DNA from: an uncultured Lachnospiraceae bacterium
GTDB taxonomy: Bacteria; Bacillota; Clostridia; Lachnospirales; Lachnospiraceae
Direction of reading: 5' to 3'
Length of the DNA stretch: 47,731 bases
Assembly (NCBI GenBank): GCA_945833775.1
Contig: CAMAGI010000005.1
Location: 1-47,731, forward strand
Shown here: piece by piece, positions 16,784 through 25,133 of the stretch
Numbering within the stretch: position 1 is the first letter of the stretch
Layout: every line of letters begins with the position of its first letter
Position numbers and translations under genes: made by a program
Notes under the pieces: generated by a model
Told to the model about the DNA's origin: nothing
Seen by the model: only the letters and a program-made list of their open reading frames with translations
Database searches by the model: none

Positions 16784-17065
16784 CTACTCTACCGCATCCT
16801 CCAGCACATACTGGATTTCCAGCTTCTCCATCTCCTCCAGCTTCTCACCGCTCTCGATACGTCTTCTGGCTTCTTCCTTGGAGATCAACTCCCGCAGCAG
16901 TACCTCATGATCCTCCACCGGGATATAGGCCACCCTCTTGTCCACAAGAGAGCGCAGCACATAATAGGAAACCATCTTCGTATTGCTCTCCACCAGCTTT
17001 GTGATATCCTCCACACGACAGATTCCCATCCGTCCGCTGAAAATCACATCATTCTTCTCAAACAT
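16784..17065 (-). CDS. Short CarD/TRCF-RID-like transcription regulator
   Basis: 93 aa, much shorter than classical CarD (about 160 aa). The N-terminal half has the RNA-polymerase-interacting fold, with FEKNDVIFSGRMGICRVEDI and VAYIPVEDHEVLLR. A short acidic helix replaces most of the C-terminal DNA-binding domain. It may modulate RNA polymerase at promoters, but the reduced C-terminus makes this uncertain. It is the first gene of the priA-telA run, so it could act on its own operon. Confidence 0.8.
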   Translation of the reverse strand: MFEKNDVIFSGRMGICRVEDITKLVESNTKMVSYYVLRSLVDKRVAYIPVEDHEVLLRELISKEEARRRIESGEKLEEMEKLEIQYVLEDAVE

Positions 17066-17148
17066 TGTATCTCACCCTGTCCTGTTGCGTTCCCGTCGTT
17101 ATTTTACGGAACTATTTTATCACATTGCACGCAAATCCTCGAAATTAA

Positions 17149-17157
17149 AGTATAGCA
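17149..17157 (-). promoter_or_regulatory. Possible extended -10 promoter of the CarD-priA operon
   Basis: TGC-TATACT on the minus strand (-10 at 17149-17154), with no good -35. It is in the right place, between the diverging CarD and MATE genes. Confidence 0.35.
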
Positions 17158-17182
17158 TGTCTTTTGTGTTTTTTCCAGTTTC

Positions 17183-17211
17183 TTGACTTTCTTTCGTGGA
17201 AAACATAGAAT
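17183..17211 (+). promoter_or_regulatory. Sigma-A promoter of the MATE gene
   Basis: TTGACT (17183-17188), 17-nt spacer, TAGAAT (17206-17211). Transcription would start near 17218, which rules out the upstream in-frame start codons at 17183 and 17210. Confidence 0.75.
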
Positions 17212-17239
17212 GAAAAGGATTGATGAAAGGATACCGAAC

Positions 17240-18610
17240 ATGGAAAAAAACAAGACTTATCTATTTGAACAAATGCCCATTCACAAGGCAGTTGCACAGT
17301 TGTCCGTTCCCACCGTTTTGGGAACTCTGGTAATGGTTCTCTACAATATGGCTGACACATACTTTGTGGGAATGCTCAACGACCCCGTCCAGAATGCCGC
17401 TGTCACGCTGGCAGCCCCCGTCCTTCTGGCCTTCAACGCAGTCAATAATCTCTTCGGAGTGGGAGCCTCCAGCATGATGAGCAGGGCCTTGGGAGCCAGG
17501 GATTACGATACCGTACGCGGAGCCTCCGCCTTCAGTTTTTATTGCGCTCTGCTGTGCTCTCTGCTCATCTCCTTCTTTTACTCCCTGTTTCATATGCCGC
17601 TTTTGAATCTTCTCGGGGCCGATGAACTCACCCGCAGTGCCACCGCCGCTTACCTTCTCTGGACGGTCACCTGCGGCGCATGCCCCGCCATTTTAAATGT
17701 GGTGCTTTCCAACATGGTTCGTTCCGAAGGATATTCCATGCACGCCAGCGTCGGCGTCATGAGCGGATGCCTCTTAAACATTGTGCTGGATCCCCTCTTT
17801 ATCCTGCCCTCCTTTTTGAATATGGGGGCCGCCGGAGCGGGTCTTGCAACCTTCCTGTCCAACACGGTGGCCTGCCTGTATTTCTTTGTCTTGCTTCTGG
17901 TGCGGCGAAATTCCACCTACATCAGCCTCCGGCCAAAGCGCGTTCTTGTCGGAAGCCACGTCATACTCGGTATTTTCGGTGTGGGGATCCCGGCTTCCAT
18001 CCAGAACCTCTTAAATGTGACCGGTATGACTATTTTAAACAATTTCACTTCACAGTATGGTGCAAATGCGGTGGCTGCCATGGGCATCTCCCAGAAGCTG
18101 AATATGATTCCCCTCTATTTCAGCATGGGGCTCACACAGGGCGTCATGCCCCTTGTCAGCTACAACTATTCCTCCGGCAATCACAGGCGTATGAAGGACA
18201 GTATCGCGTTTGTTCAAAGGCTCGCCGTCGGGACTGCCGCTGTCATGATGGTGGTCTTCTATCTGTTTGCCGGAAATCTGATCCGGCTCTTTATGAAAAA
18301 TCCGCAGATTGTCTCCCTGGGAACAAGTTTTCTGCATGGTATGTGCATTTGTCTGCCCTTTATGGCGATGGATTTTCTTGCCGTCGGTGTTTTCCAGGCC
18401 GTCGGAAAGGGGCGGTACTCTTTACTGTTTGCCGTTCTTCGCAAAATTGTTCTTGAGATCCCCGCATTGTTTCTCCTGAATTATCTCTTCCCGCTGTACG
18501 GACTTGCCTATGCCCAGACAGTGGCTGAAATCGGTTTGTCCATTGCCGCAGTATTGCTGCTTCGGGTTCTGTACTCCGGCATGGAACACAAATCCAACCC
18601 ATCCGCCTAA
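17240..18610 (+). CDS. MATE family efflux transporter
   Basis: 456 aa with about 12 membrane segments in two homologous halves. The start stretch PIHKAVAQLSVPTVLGTLV and the motif ADTYFVG are typical of MATE exporters that use an ion gradient to expel drugs and cationic dyes. I chose ATG 17240 because AAAGGA lies 8 nt before it and the promoter lies just upstream. The substrate cannot be read from the sequence. It is a single-gene unit with its own promoter and terminator. Confidence 0.93.
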   Translation: MEKNKTYLFEQMPIHKAVAQLSVPTVLGTLVMVLYNMADTYFVGMLNDPVQNAAVTLAAPVLLAFNAVNNLFGVGASSMMSRALGARDYDTVRGASAFSFYCALLCSLLISFFYSLFHMPLLNLLGADELTRSATAAYLLWTVTCGACPAILNVVLSNMVRSEGYSMHASVGVMSGCLLNIVLDPLFILPSFLNMGAAGAGLATFLSNTVACLYFFVLLLVRRNSTYISLRPKRVLVGSHVILGIFGVGIPASIQNLLNVTGMTILNNFTSQYGANAVAAMGISQKLNMIPLYFSMGLTQGVMPLVSYNYSSGNHRRMKDSIAFVQRLAVGTAAVMMVVFYLFAGNLIRLFMKNPQIVSLGTSFLHGMCICLPFMAMDFLAVGVFQAVGKGRYSLLFAVLRKIVLEIPALFLLNYLFPLYGLAYAQTVAEIGLSIAAVLLLRVLYSGMEHKSNPSA

Positions 18611-18657
18611 AACACGAAGGAGCTGCCGGAATTCCGTCAGCTCCTTCGTGTTTTCTT
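18611..18657 (+). terminator. Terminator of the MATE gene, probably bidirectional
   Basis: A 15-bp-class stem with arms AACACGAAGGAGCTG and CAGCTCCTTCGTGTT is followed by TTCTT on the plus strand and TTTT on the minus strand. It can also stop transcripts coming from the minus-strand recJ/1-phosphofructokinase genes. Confidence 0.9.
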
Positions 18658-18668
18658 ATGAGGGGGGG

Positions 18669-18692
18669 AGATAGTGAGTTCATCAACTATCT
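18669..18692. repeat. Short inverted repeat between the MATE terminator and the sugar kinase gene
   Basis: AGATAGT, a 10-nt spacer, ACTATCT. It lies downstream of both flanking genes and has no T-run. Its role is unknown. Confidence 0.4.
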
Positions 18693-18778
18693 GTAAATCA
18701 TAATACCGATAAAATGTGTCCAAAGTGTGTCGATTTTCTGATTAAAGTCTAAAAAAACCATAAAAGAAATTTAAGAAC

Positions 18779-19687
18779 TCACAAAAGTTTCAGATAGGTA
18801 TCCATATCCACTACCGCACTCTGCGCCGTAACCGCATTGGCTGCAGCAAGCGCTGCTGCTTTGCGGGCCGCCACCTGCGCTGTGTCCCCGCCCAGAATAC
18901 TCATACACAGGGATGCCACCGCTGTATCCCCGCATCCGACGGTATTTTGTACCGCCACGCTTTTCGCCGGCTCGAACAGGGTATGTTCCCGGTCCACATA
19001 AAGCAAACCTTCCGCGCCCATGGAAACCACCACAACACCGGTTCCGCTGTCAACCAGCTTCTGCGCTTCCTCCACCACTTCTTCCCGTTTCTTAAGTTTC
19101 CTGCCGCACAGAGTTTCCAACTCTGCCTGATTGGGCTTGATCAGAAAGGGCTTTGCACTCCCCTCCAGAGCCTTTTTTAACGGTTCACCGGAGGTATCCA
19201 GAATTGTCGGCACACCCATTCTAGCGCAGGACTCCAAAAGTCTTGCGTAAATATCCTCCGGCACACCTTTCGGAATACTGCCCGAGAACACCACCATCTC
19301 ACATTCTTCAAGACTGCCCAGGAAGTTGCGTTCGAACTGATTGATTTCTTTGCCCGTCACCTCCGGTCCCGGATCCAGTATCTCGGTCACGGTTCCGTCG
19401 TCGGCAAGCAGGTTCAGATTGGTGCGGGTCTCCCCGGTTATTGTGGTAAAACGGACATCGACTCCCAGTTCTTCCATACTCTCCTCGATCATTCTGCCGC
19501 TTCGGCCGCCCAGAAAGCCCATGGCTGCCACCGACAGATGAAACTGCCTGAGAACCTTTGCCACATTGATTCCCTTGCCTCCGGCAACACTGCAGACGCT
19601 GCGAAGCCGGTTCACCGCATCCACATGCAGACACGCCAAAGTAGCGGTCTTATCCACCGCAGGATTCAGAGTCACCGTCACAATCAT
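18779..19687 (-). CDS. 1-phosphofructokinase-type sugar kinase (PfkB family)
   Basis: 302 aa. The substrate motif GGKGINVA (about 36-43) and the catalytic NTVGCGDTAVAS near the C-terminus are present; the usual GAGD reads GCGD, which is common in this subfamily. FruK (fructose-1-phosphate to fructose-1,6-bisphosphate) is the best fit; tagatose-6-phosphate kinase cannot be excluded. There is no fructose PTS or regulator gene beside it. It starts 19 nt after recJ with GGAG before the ATG. Confidence 0.85.
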   Translation of the reverse strand: MIVTVTLNPAVDKTATLACLHVDAVNRLRSVCSVAGGKGINVAKVLRQFHLSVAAMGFLGGRSGRMIEESMEELGVDVRFTTITGETRTNLNLLADDGTVTEILDPGPEVTGKEINQFERNFLGSLEECEMVVFSGSIPKGVPEDIYARLLESCARMGVPTILDTSGEPLKKALEGSAKPFLIKPNQAELETLCGRKLKKREEVVEEAQKLVDSGTGVVVVSMGAEGLLYVDREHTLFEPAKSVAVQNTVGCGDTAVASLCMSILGGDTAQVAARKAAALAAANAVTAQSAVVDMDTYLKLL

Positions 19688-19706
19688 ACGCTATTCCTCT
19701 CCTTTT

Positions 19707-21515
19707 TCAACAATAATTTGTCATCACATACTGCACTTGCGTGTGCCCTTTGTAAGTATTCCGATTCAGCTGGTATACAACCGATACTTTCAACCGCACA
19801 CCTCCCTGGAATAATGCCGCACAACTTCCCGGGCCATATTTCTCATCCAGAAAGGCTTCAAACCGTGCCCCGTCTCCAAAGTAGACAAGAAAAACATTGT
19901 CTCCCTCCGGCGTCTGAACCTGAAACCTTGAAAATGCGCCATTTTTCCCCATGTGGTAGCCCGCCCGGAAAATCACATCCTTCTGGGCGAAAAGAGGCTT
20001 CGGATTCCCCACGCCGAAGGGCTCCAAAAGCTCCAGCTGCGCTGCCAGCTGTTCGTTGGCATAGGAAAGCGGCATCGGCACATCAATGTGAACACTGCTC
20101 ACAAAGTCCTCCTCTTTCAGGGTACAATTCTCGTTCAGTTTTTTTCGAAGAAGCGCGATATCCTCCTCCCGCATGGAAAGTCCGGCTGCCATTTTATGCC
20201 CACCGAACCGGGTAAAGCACTCCTTGACGCGGGTCATCTCCTCAAACATATGGTACCCTTCCACGGAGCGCCCGGAGCCCTTCACTCCATCCTCCCCGCG
20301 GGTGAGAACAAATACGGGATGGTTGTACTTCTCGCGGATTCGTCCGGCAATAATTCCCGCCAGACTCTCATGGACCTCGGGCAAAAAGATGACATATACC
20401 TTATCCTCCGCCAGATTGTGGGTTTGCAGATAAACTTCAGCCTCTTCCTCCCCCTGTCTGGTCAGATTCTTGCGGCTGTCGTTCAACTCCTTTAACTCTC
20501 TGGCAGCGCACATTGCCTCCTGCTTGTCCTCCGCCATCAAAAGTTCCAGTGCCCGGGCGGCGGTATCGAGCCGCCCTGTGGCGTTCAAACAGGGGCCAAG
20601 CACAAATCCCAGATGATAGGCACTTAGATTCTCCGGAGCAATTTCATTGACCTCCATCAGGGCACGCAGACCCGGATTGTGAGAATTGCGCATACGGTGC
20701 AATCCCTCTTTTACCAGAATACGGTTTTCATCCTTTAGTTCCATCACGTCGCAAACCGTTGCAAACGCTGCAAACTCCAGGAATTCCTCCAGCTCCCCAC
20801 GCAGTTTTTCGGTCACTGTAGCGCTGCCCGGAAGTACCGCATCCCCCTCTTTCGTCAGAATGTCTGCCACGGCTGCCATAAGTTTGTAGGCAACCACACC
20901 GCCGCAGATTCCCGGAAAGGGATAGGTATCATCGCTTCTCTTCGGATCAACTACAGCCAGCGCCGGCGGCAAAAGATCCCTTCGCTCTCCCGTCTTTTCA
21001 TCCGCCTCGAAGGGAACCTCATGGTGATCGGTCACAATCACACAGATTCCCAGAGAATCCGCCAGGGCGATCTGCGTTCCGGCGGCGATTCCGTTATCGC
21101 AGGTAAGAATCATTTCAACGCCGTCCTCTTTGGCCAATTCGATCAGATGATCATTCAAGCCGTAACCGTCATGGATGCGATGCGGTATTGCCGTATCCAC
21201 ATCCGCACCCAGGCACAAAAGTCCTTTTGTCAATATGTATGCGGAGCAAATGCCATCCACGTCATAGTCACCGATTACGCGGATTTTTCTGCCTGTGCGA
21301 ACCGCTCTCAGAAGCTCTCCCACCGCTCTGTCCATATCCCGCAAAAGCCAGGGAGAATGGCAGTCCTTCAACTCTCCGTACAAAAAAGTGCGGGCCTCCT
21401 TCGGATTGGTCATATCACGGTTTCTCAGAATTCTGGCCACAACAGGATCCACCGACAATTCCCGCGCCCACGCACTAAAATCTGCTTTCTTTGTTGCCAC
21501 ATACCATTTTTCCAT
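19707..21515 (-). CDS. recJ: Single-stranded-DNA-specific exonuclease RecJ
   Basis: 602 aa from the ATG at 21515 (AGGGGT upstream). DHH-family motifs are present: GDYDVDG and TDHHEVP, followed by the DHHA1 domain with GGHKMAAGLS and a C-terminal OB-fold. A 69-codon upward extension of the frame would cross the terminator of the neighbouring gene and is rejected. The protein acts 5'-3' in recombination and mismatch or base excision repair. Confidence 0.94.
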   Translation of the reverse strand: MEKWYVATKKADFSAWARELSVDPVVARILRNRDMTNPKEARTFLYGELKDCHSPWLLRDMDRAVGELLRAVRTGRKIRVIGDYDVDGICSAYILTKGLLCLGADVDTAIPHRIHDGYGLNDHLIELAKEDGVEMILTCDNGIAAGTQIALADSLGICVIVTDHHEVPFEADEKTGERRDLLPPALAVVDPKRSDDTYPFPGICGGVVAYKLMAAVADILTKEGDAVLPGSATVTEKLRGELEEFLEFAAFATVCDVMELKDENRILVKEGLHRMRNSHNPGLRALMEVNEIAPENLSAYHLGFVLGPCLNATGRLDTAARALELLMAEDKQEAMCAARELKELNDSRKNLTRQGEEEAEVYLQTHNLAEDKVYVIFLPEVHESLAGIIAGRIREKYNHPVFVLTRGEDGVKGSGRSVEGYHMFEEMTRVKECFTRFGGHKMAAGLSMREEDIALLRKKLNENCTLKEEDFVSSVHIDVPMPLSYANEQLAAQLELLEPFGVGNPKPLFAQKDVIFRAGYHMGKNGAFSRFQVQTPEGDNVFLVYFGDGARFEAFLDEKYGPGSCAALFQGGVRLKVSVVYQLNRNTYKGHTQVQYVMTNYC

Positions 21516-21530
21516 CTTTACCCCTAACAG

Positions 21531-21568
21531 AAAAATCCTCTTTATGCATACCACTGTCATAAAGAGGA
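21531..21568 (-). terminator. Terminator of the EAL-domain gene
   Basis: An 11-bp perfect stem (TCCTCTTTATG / CATAAAGAGGA, 11-nt loop) is followed on the minus strand by TTTTT. It sits between the EAL gene and recJ, so recJ probably has its own promoter or depends on read-through. Confidence 0.85.
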
Positions 21569-21592
21569 CTTTTTCTTTTTTCGTACAATCTC

Positions 21593-22792
21593 TTATATAT
21601 TGCGACAGAAAATAACCACCAGGACATCCTGTGATGCGGAGTTTTTCACGAAATAATCCGCCGTCTCCGTCTTTCGGTATACGCCGTCGCTTCCCAACTG
21701 TCTGGTGACCAGACGCACACATTTCTCGCCCCGGCGGTAGGCATCCAACAGCGCTTCTCTGCTGAAAGTATTCAGGAAAAGCTCTCTGTCGTCCTCGTGC
21801 ATGGAATATGCGCCACCCCTGAGATTCTCCTCAAAGGAACCCGCCTTGTTGGGCATCGCAGCACTGAAATTGTCATTCGCAAGCACAATAAAGCTGTCCC
21901 GGGTCAGATTGGCAATCATTACCAGAGGGTACTGCTGAAAAATCGCATCCAACAACATCTTCCGGGATGTCGACAGGGGCTGTTGCTGCAAGATGTCTTC
22001 CATCGGAGCCATCTGACTTGTCTGGGAACACACCACGAAAAACTGTTCCTGGGGAAGGGGCTCCGAGAATGTGTATCCCTGCACCATTTTACAGGCACAG
22101 GTGCGCAGAAAGCCAAGCTGCTCCCTGGTCTCCACTCCTTCCGCCACCGTAATCAGATTCAGGCGGTTTGCCAGGTCAAAGACACAGGTCAACATCCAGC
22201 GCTCGCTCTCCTCCTGACAGTTTCCGGCAAAAAGCGCCTTGTCAATCTTGATTATATCGATTTTCAGATCCCGGAAAAAGGTGAGAGAGGAATATTTCCT
22301 GCCAAAATGATCCAGTGCCACCTTAAACCCTTCGGCCCGCACGGCTTCGATCAGCTTCTCCATCTCCTCCGGATTCCCTAAAACGGTTGCTTCGGTAAAT
22401 TCCAGCACCAACAGCTTACGGTCAATTTTTGCCGCGTCCACAGTTGTACAGAGTCTCTCCAGAAAATCCACCTCATCCACATGCTTACCGGAGAAATTCA
22501 CAGAGATGGTGGAGCACTGATGCCCCCGTTCCCGGCACTCGTGCATAAACCCACAGATTTCTTCCAGAACATACCAATCCAGCTCCAATATTACACCGGA
22601 TTCTTCCGCCAGAGGGATAAACTCCTCCGCACAGATCACCGTTCCGCCATCATCCACCAGGCGGGCCAGGGCTTCCGCACCCACCAGCATATTGGTGGCG
22701 GTGTCATACTGCGGCTGGTAATAGACCGTCAGTCTGCGGTTACTGATTGCCGCCTTTAGTATTTTCAGTAGCTTTTTTTCGTAAACAGTCAT
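21593..22792 (-). CDS. EAL-domain protein with C-terminal PAS-like domain
   Basis: 399 aa, with no membrane segment and no GGDEF domain. The EAL domain covers about 5-255. Most catalytic residues of c-di-GMP phosphodiesterases are present: Glu40 (in AEAL), Asn99, Glu131, Asp161, Lys182, Glu218 and Gln238. The second Asp of the DDFG motif is His162 (ALDHFGRKYSS), which changes a metal ligand and the regulatory loop. Activity may be lost or altered. Residues about 265-399 look like a PAS-type sensor domain, with HEDDRELF and a closing beta stretch. The gene lies 35 nt after secDF. Confidence 0.88.
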   Translation of the reverse strand: MTVYEKKLLKILKAAISNRRLTVYYQPQYDTATNMLVGAEALARLVDDGGTVICAEEFIPLAEESGVILELDWYVLEEICGFMHECRERGHQCSTISVNFSGKHVDEVDFLERLCTTVDAAKIDRKLLVLEFTEATVLGNPEEMEKLIEAVRAEGFKVALDHFGRKYSSLTFFRDLKIDIIKIDKALFAGNCQEESERWMLTCVFDLANRLNLITVAEGVETREQLGFLRTCACKMVQGYTFSEPLPQEQFFVVCSQTSQMAPMEDILQQQPLSTSRKMLLDAIFQQYPLVMIANLTRDSFIVLANDNFSAAMPNKAGSFEENLRGGAYSMHEDDRELFLNTFSREALLDAYRRGEKCVRLVTRQLGSDGVYRKTETADYFVKNSASQDVLVVIFCRNI

Positions 22793-22827
22793 AGGCCACC
22801 TGCCTTATCGGAAAACAACAAAAAATG

Positions 22828-25089
22828 TTACTTGGTTGTCTTAGGGGGAAATTTCTTTCTCAGCACATACCAGAGGGCTCCGGTAATGCATACGGAGGAA
22901 TAAGCACCGCACACAATACCAACCATCAAAGGAAGTGCAAAATCACGAATGCTGGTCACACCCAGAATATAAAGTGCTGCAACCATGACAAAGGTGGTCA
23001 GGGAAGTAAAGATACTTCTGGACAGCGTCTGGGTGATACTGTTGTTGACAACATCCTTCAGATCATCCCTGGCGGACATCGTATTCATATTCTCGCGGAC
23101 ACGGTCAAATATGACGATGGTGGCGTTGATGGAATAACCCACAATGGTCAGCATACAAGCGATAAACGTATTGCCTACGGACACTCTTGCAACTGCATAG
23201 AATGCCAGCACAACCAGGACGTCATGCAGCAGTGCCACAATACTGCTGACACCGAAGCGAATATCACTGAATCGGATACGGATATAGATCAACATGCATA
23301 CAATTGCGATTGCCACCGCAAGGATCGTGTCCGTCTTCATCTCGTCGGAGATGGTGGAACTGATCGTCTCGGAGGTAATCATGGACTCGTCCACCCCGAA
23401 CTTCTCGGTTAACATGCTGTTCAATGCTTCCCGCTTCTCGACATCCAGAGAGTTGGTCTTGAAGATGACCTCATTGGATTCCTGTACCGTCTGAATCTGC
23501 ACCGCACTTCCCGTCACACTTTCAATCTCGGGAACAATATCGGCGTTGATCTGCTCCAGTGTCATGCTCTGCTGGAAGGTAACATTGGTCTGTGTACCGC
23601 CCTTGAATTCCAGACTATAGTTGAGCGCGCCTGATCCGCCCGCCTTGTGAACGCCCATGACAATAAATCCGGCGGCGATGACGGCGATGGAAATACCGAA
23701 GAAAAGACCCTTCCTGGAGAGGAAGTCCACGGGTTTTCTCTCTTTGCCGACACCGTACCACTTTTCATCCCTTATGCCCAGCGCATAGAACGCCTGCATC
23801 AGATAGCGGGTGATCACCAGAGCGGTGAACATGGATAACACAATACCAAGTGCCAACGTCTGAGCAAAGCCCTTGATGGTACCGGGCGCTAAGAGAAGCA
23901 ATACACCGGCGGCAATCAGGGTTGTGATGTTACCGTCAACGATGGCGGAAAGTGCCTTGTCAAAACCGATCTTCATAGCGCTCTTAACCGTCTTGCCGGT
24001 TCCCAGTTCCTCACGGATACGGGCAAAAATGATCACATTTGCATCAACCGCCATACCGATGGAGAGGATGATACCTGCCACACCCGAGAGCGTTAACGTC
24101 ATATCAAATCCGTTCAGCATCAGAACCACCAGCGCAACATAGAGCAAAAGACCGATGGCAGATGCCACACCTGCCACAAAATAAACTGCAATCATAAAGA
24201 TCATGACGATGACAAGACCGATGGCACCGGCCTTTAAGCTGGTGTCAATCGCCTCAACGCCGAGCTGGGCACCTACCACCTTCGAGTGCAGTTCCTCCAG
24301 TTCCAGCTTCAGACCACCGATACGGATGGTTGAAGCAATTCTTTCGGCTTCCTCATTGGAGGACATACCGGTAATCTGTGCATTACCGCCGGTAATCACG
24401 GAGTTCACACGGGGTACGCTGACGAAATCACCATCGTAGTAAACAGCTATGGTCTCCCCCTTTGCGTATGCCCGCTCCGTCGCGTCCGCAAACTTCTGTG
24501 TTCCTTCCTCCGTGAGGACAAGGTTTACGACATACTCCAGATTCTGCATGGAATCCCTGTATGCCCCTGCCTCCGCATTTTTGACATCCGTTCCGTTCAG
24601 GACAACGGAGCCGTCGGCGAGCAGTTCATCGACGGTCTTGTTCAGCGTGTAGACAACCTTGTAGTTGCCGTCCGCATCGGTAGCGTAGGAACCGGAGTAG
24701 TTCTCATTACCGTCGTTGTCGGTCTGGGCAATAAAGTACAGCGCACCGGGCTGTCCCAGTTCCTTCAGAATCGCATTTGCGTCGCTGACACCGGGAATTT
24801 CGATGTTGATCCGGTCAACTCCCTCGCGATAGACGATTGCCTCGGTGCTGTAATTCTCAACACGCTTCTGCAGCTTGGCGATGGTGTCGCTCATATCGGT
24901 CTCATCGGGCTCCTCATCCCCCACCACCTGATAGGTGATGCTGACACCGCCTGCAAGATCCAGGCCAAGCTTGATGTCGGAAGCGCTCCCCTTGCCCGTT
25001 GCATCCAGACCGAAGACATCAATATAGGTGATGCCGATCAGTGCAAGGATCGTGCAAAGGAGCACTACAATTGCTCTGTTCTTTTTCAT
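22828..25089 (-). CDS. secDF: Fused protein translocase subunit SecDF
   Basis: 753 aa. The SecD part (about 1-430) has an N-terminal membrane segment, a large extracellular domain and five more segments. The SecF part (about 455-753) repeats this plan. Family signatures include GLDLAGGVSITYQV and GMAVDANVIIFARIREEL in SecD, and FKGGTQTNV and NATIVIFDRVREN in SecF. It uses the proton or sodium gradient to pull exported proteins through SecYEG. Its position next to the SCIFF genes is a common clostridial arrangement. Confidence 0.96.
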   Translation of the reverse strand: MKKNRAIVVLLCTILALIGITYIDVFGLDATGKGSASDIKLGLDLAGGVSITYQVVGDEEPDETDMSDTIAKLQKRVENYSTEAIVYREGVDRINIEIPGVSDANAILKELGQPGALYFIAQTDNDGNENYSGSYATDADGNYKVVYTLNKTVDELLADGSVVLNGTDVKNAEAGAYRDSMQNLEYVVNLVLTEEGTQKFADATERAYAKGETIAVYYDGDFVSVPRVNSVITGGNAQITGMSSNEEAERIASTIRIGGLKLELEELHSKVVGAQLGVEAIDTSLKAGAIGLVIVMIFMIAVYFVAGVASAIGLLLYVALVVLMLNGFDMTLTLSGVAGIILSIGMAVDANVIIFARIREELGTGKTVKSAMKIGFDKALSAIVDGNITTLIAAGVLLLLAPGTIKGFAQTLALGIVLSMFTALVITRYLMQAFYALGIRDEKWYGVGKERKPVDFLSRKGLFFGISIAVIAAGFIVMGVHKAGGSGALNYSLEFKGGTQTNVTFQQSMTLEQINADIVPEIESVTGSAVQIQTVQESNEVIFKTNSLDVEKREALNSMLTEKFGVDESMITSETISSTISDEMKTDTILAVAIAIVCMLIYIRIRFSDIRFGVSSIVALLHDVLVVLAFYAVARVSVGNTFIACMLTIVGYSINATIVIFDRVRENMNTMSARDDLKDVVNNSITQTLSRSIFTSLTTFVMVAALYILGVTSIRDFALPLMVGIVCGAYSSVCITGALWYVLRKKFPPKTTK

Positions 25090-25133
25090 TTCTCATTCTT
25101 CCTTTCCGGCTGAGTGCGTTTCGCTTCGCACCA

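Noticed and set aside
17183..17239. 19-residue N-terminal extension of the MATE protein
   Set aside because: The candidate start codons lie in the -35 and -10 boxes of its promoter.
21516..21722. 69-residue N-terminal extension of RecJ
   Set aside because: It would cross the terminator of the EAL gene and overlap its coding end; RecJ-like sequence begins at the ATG at 21515.
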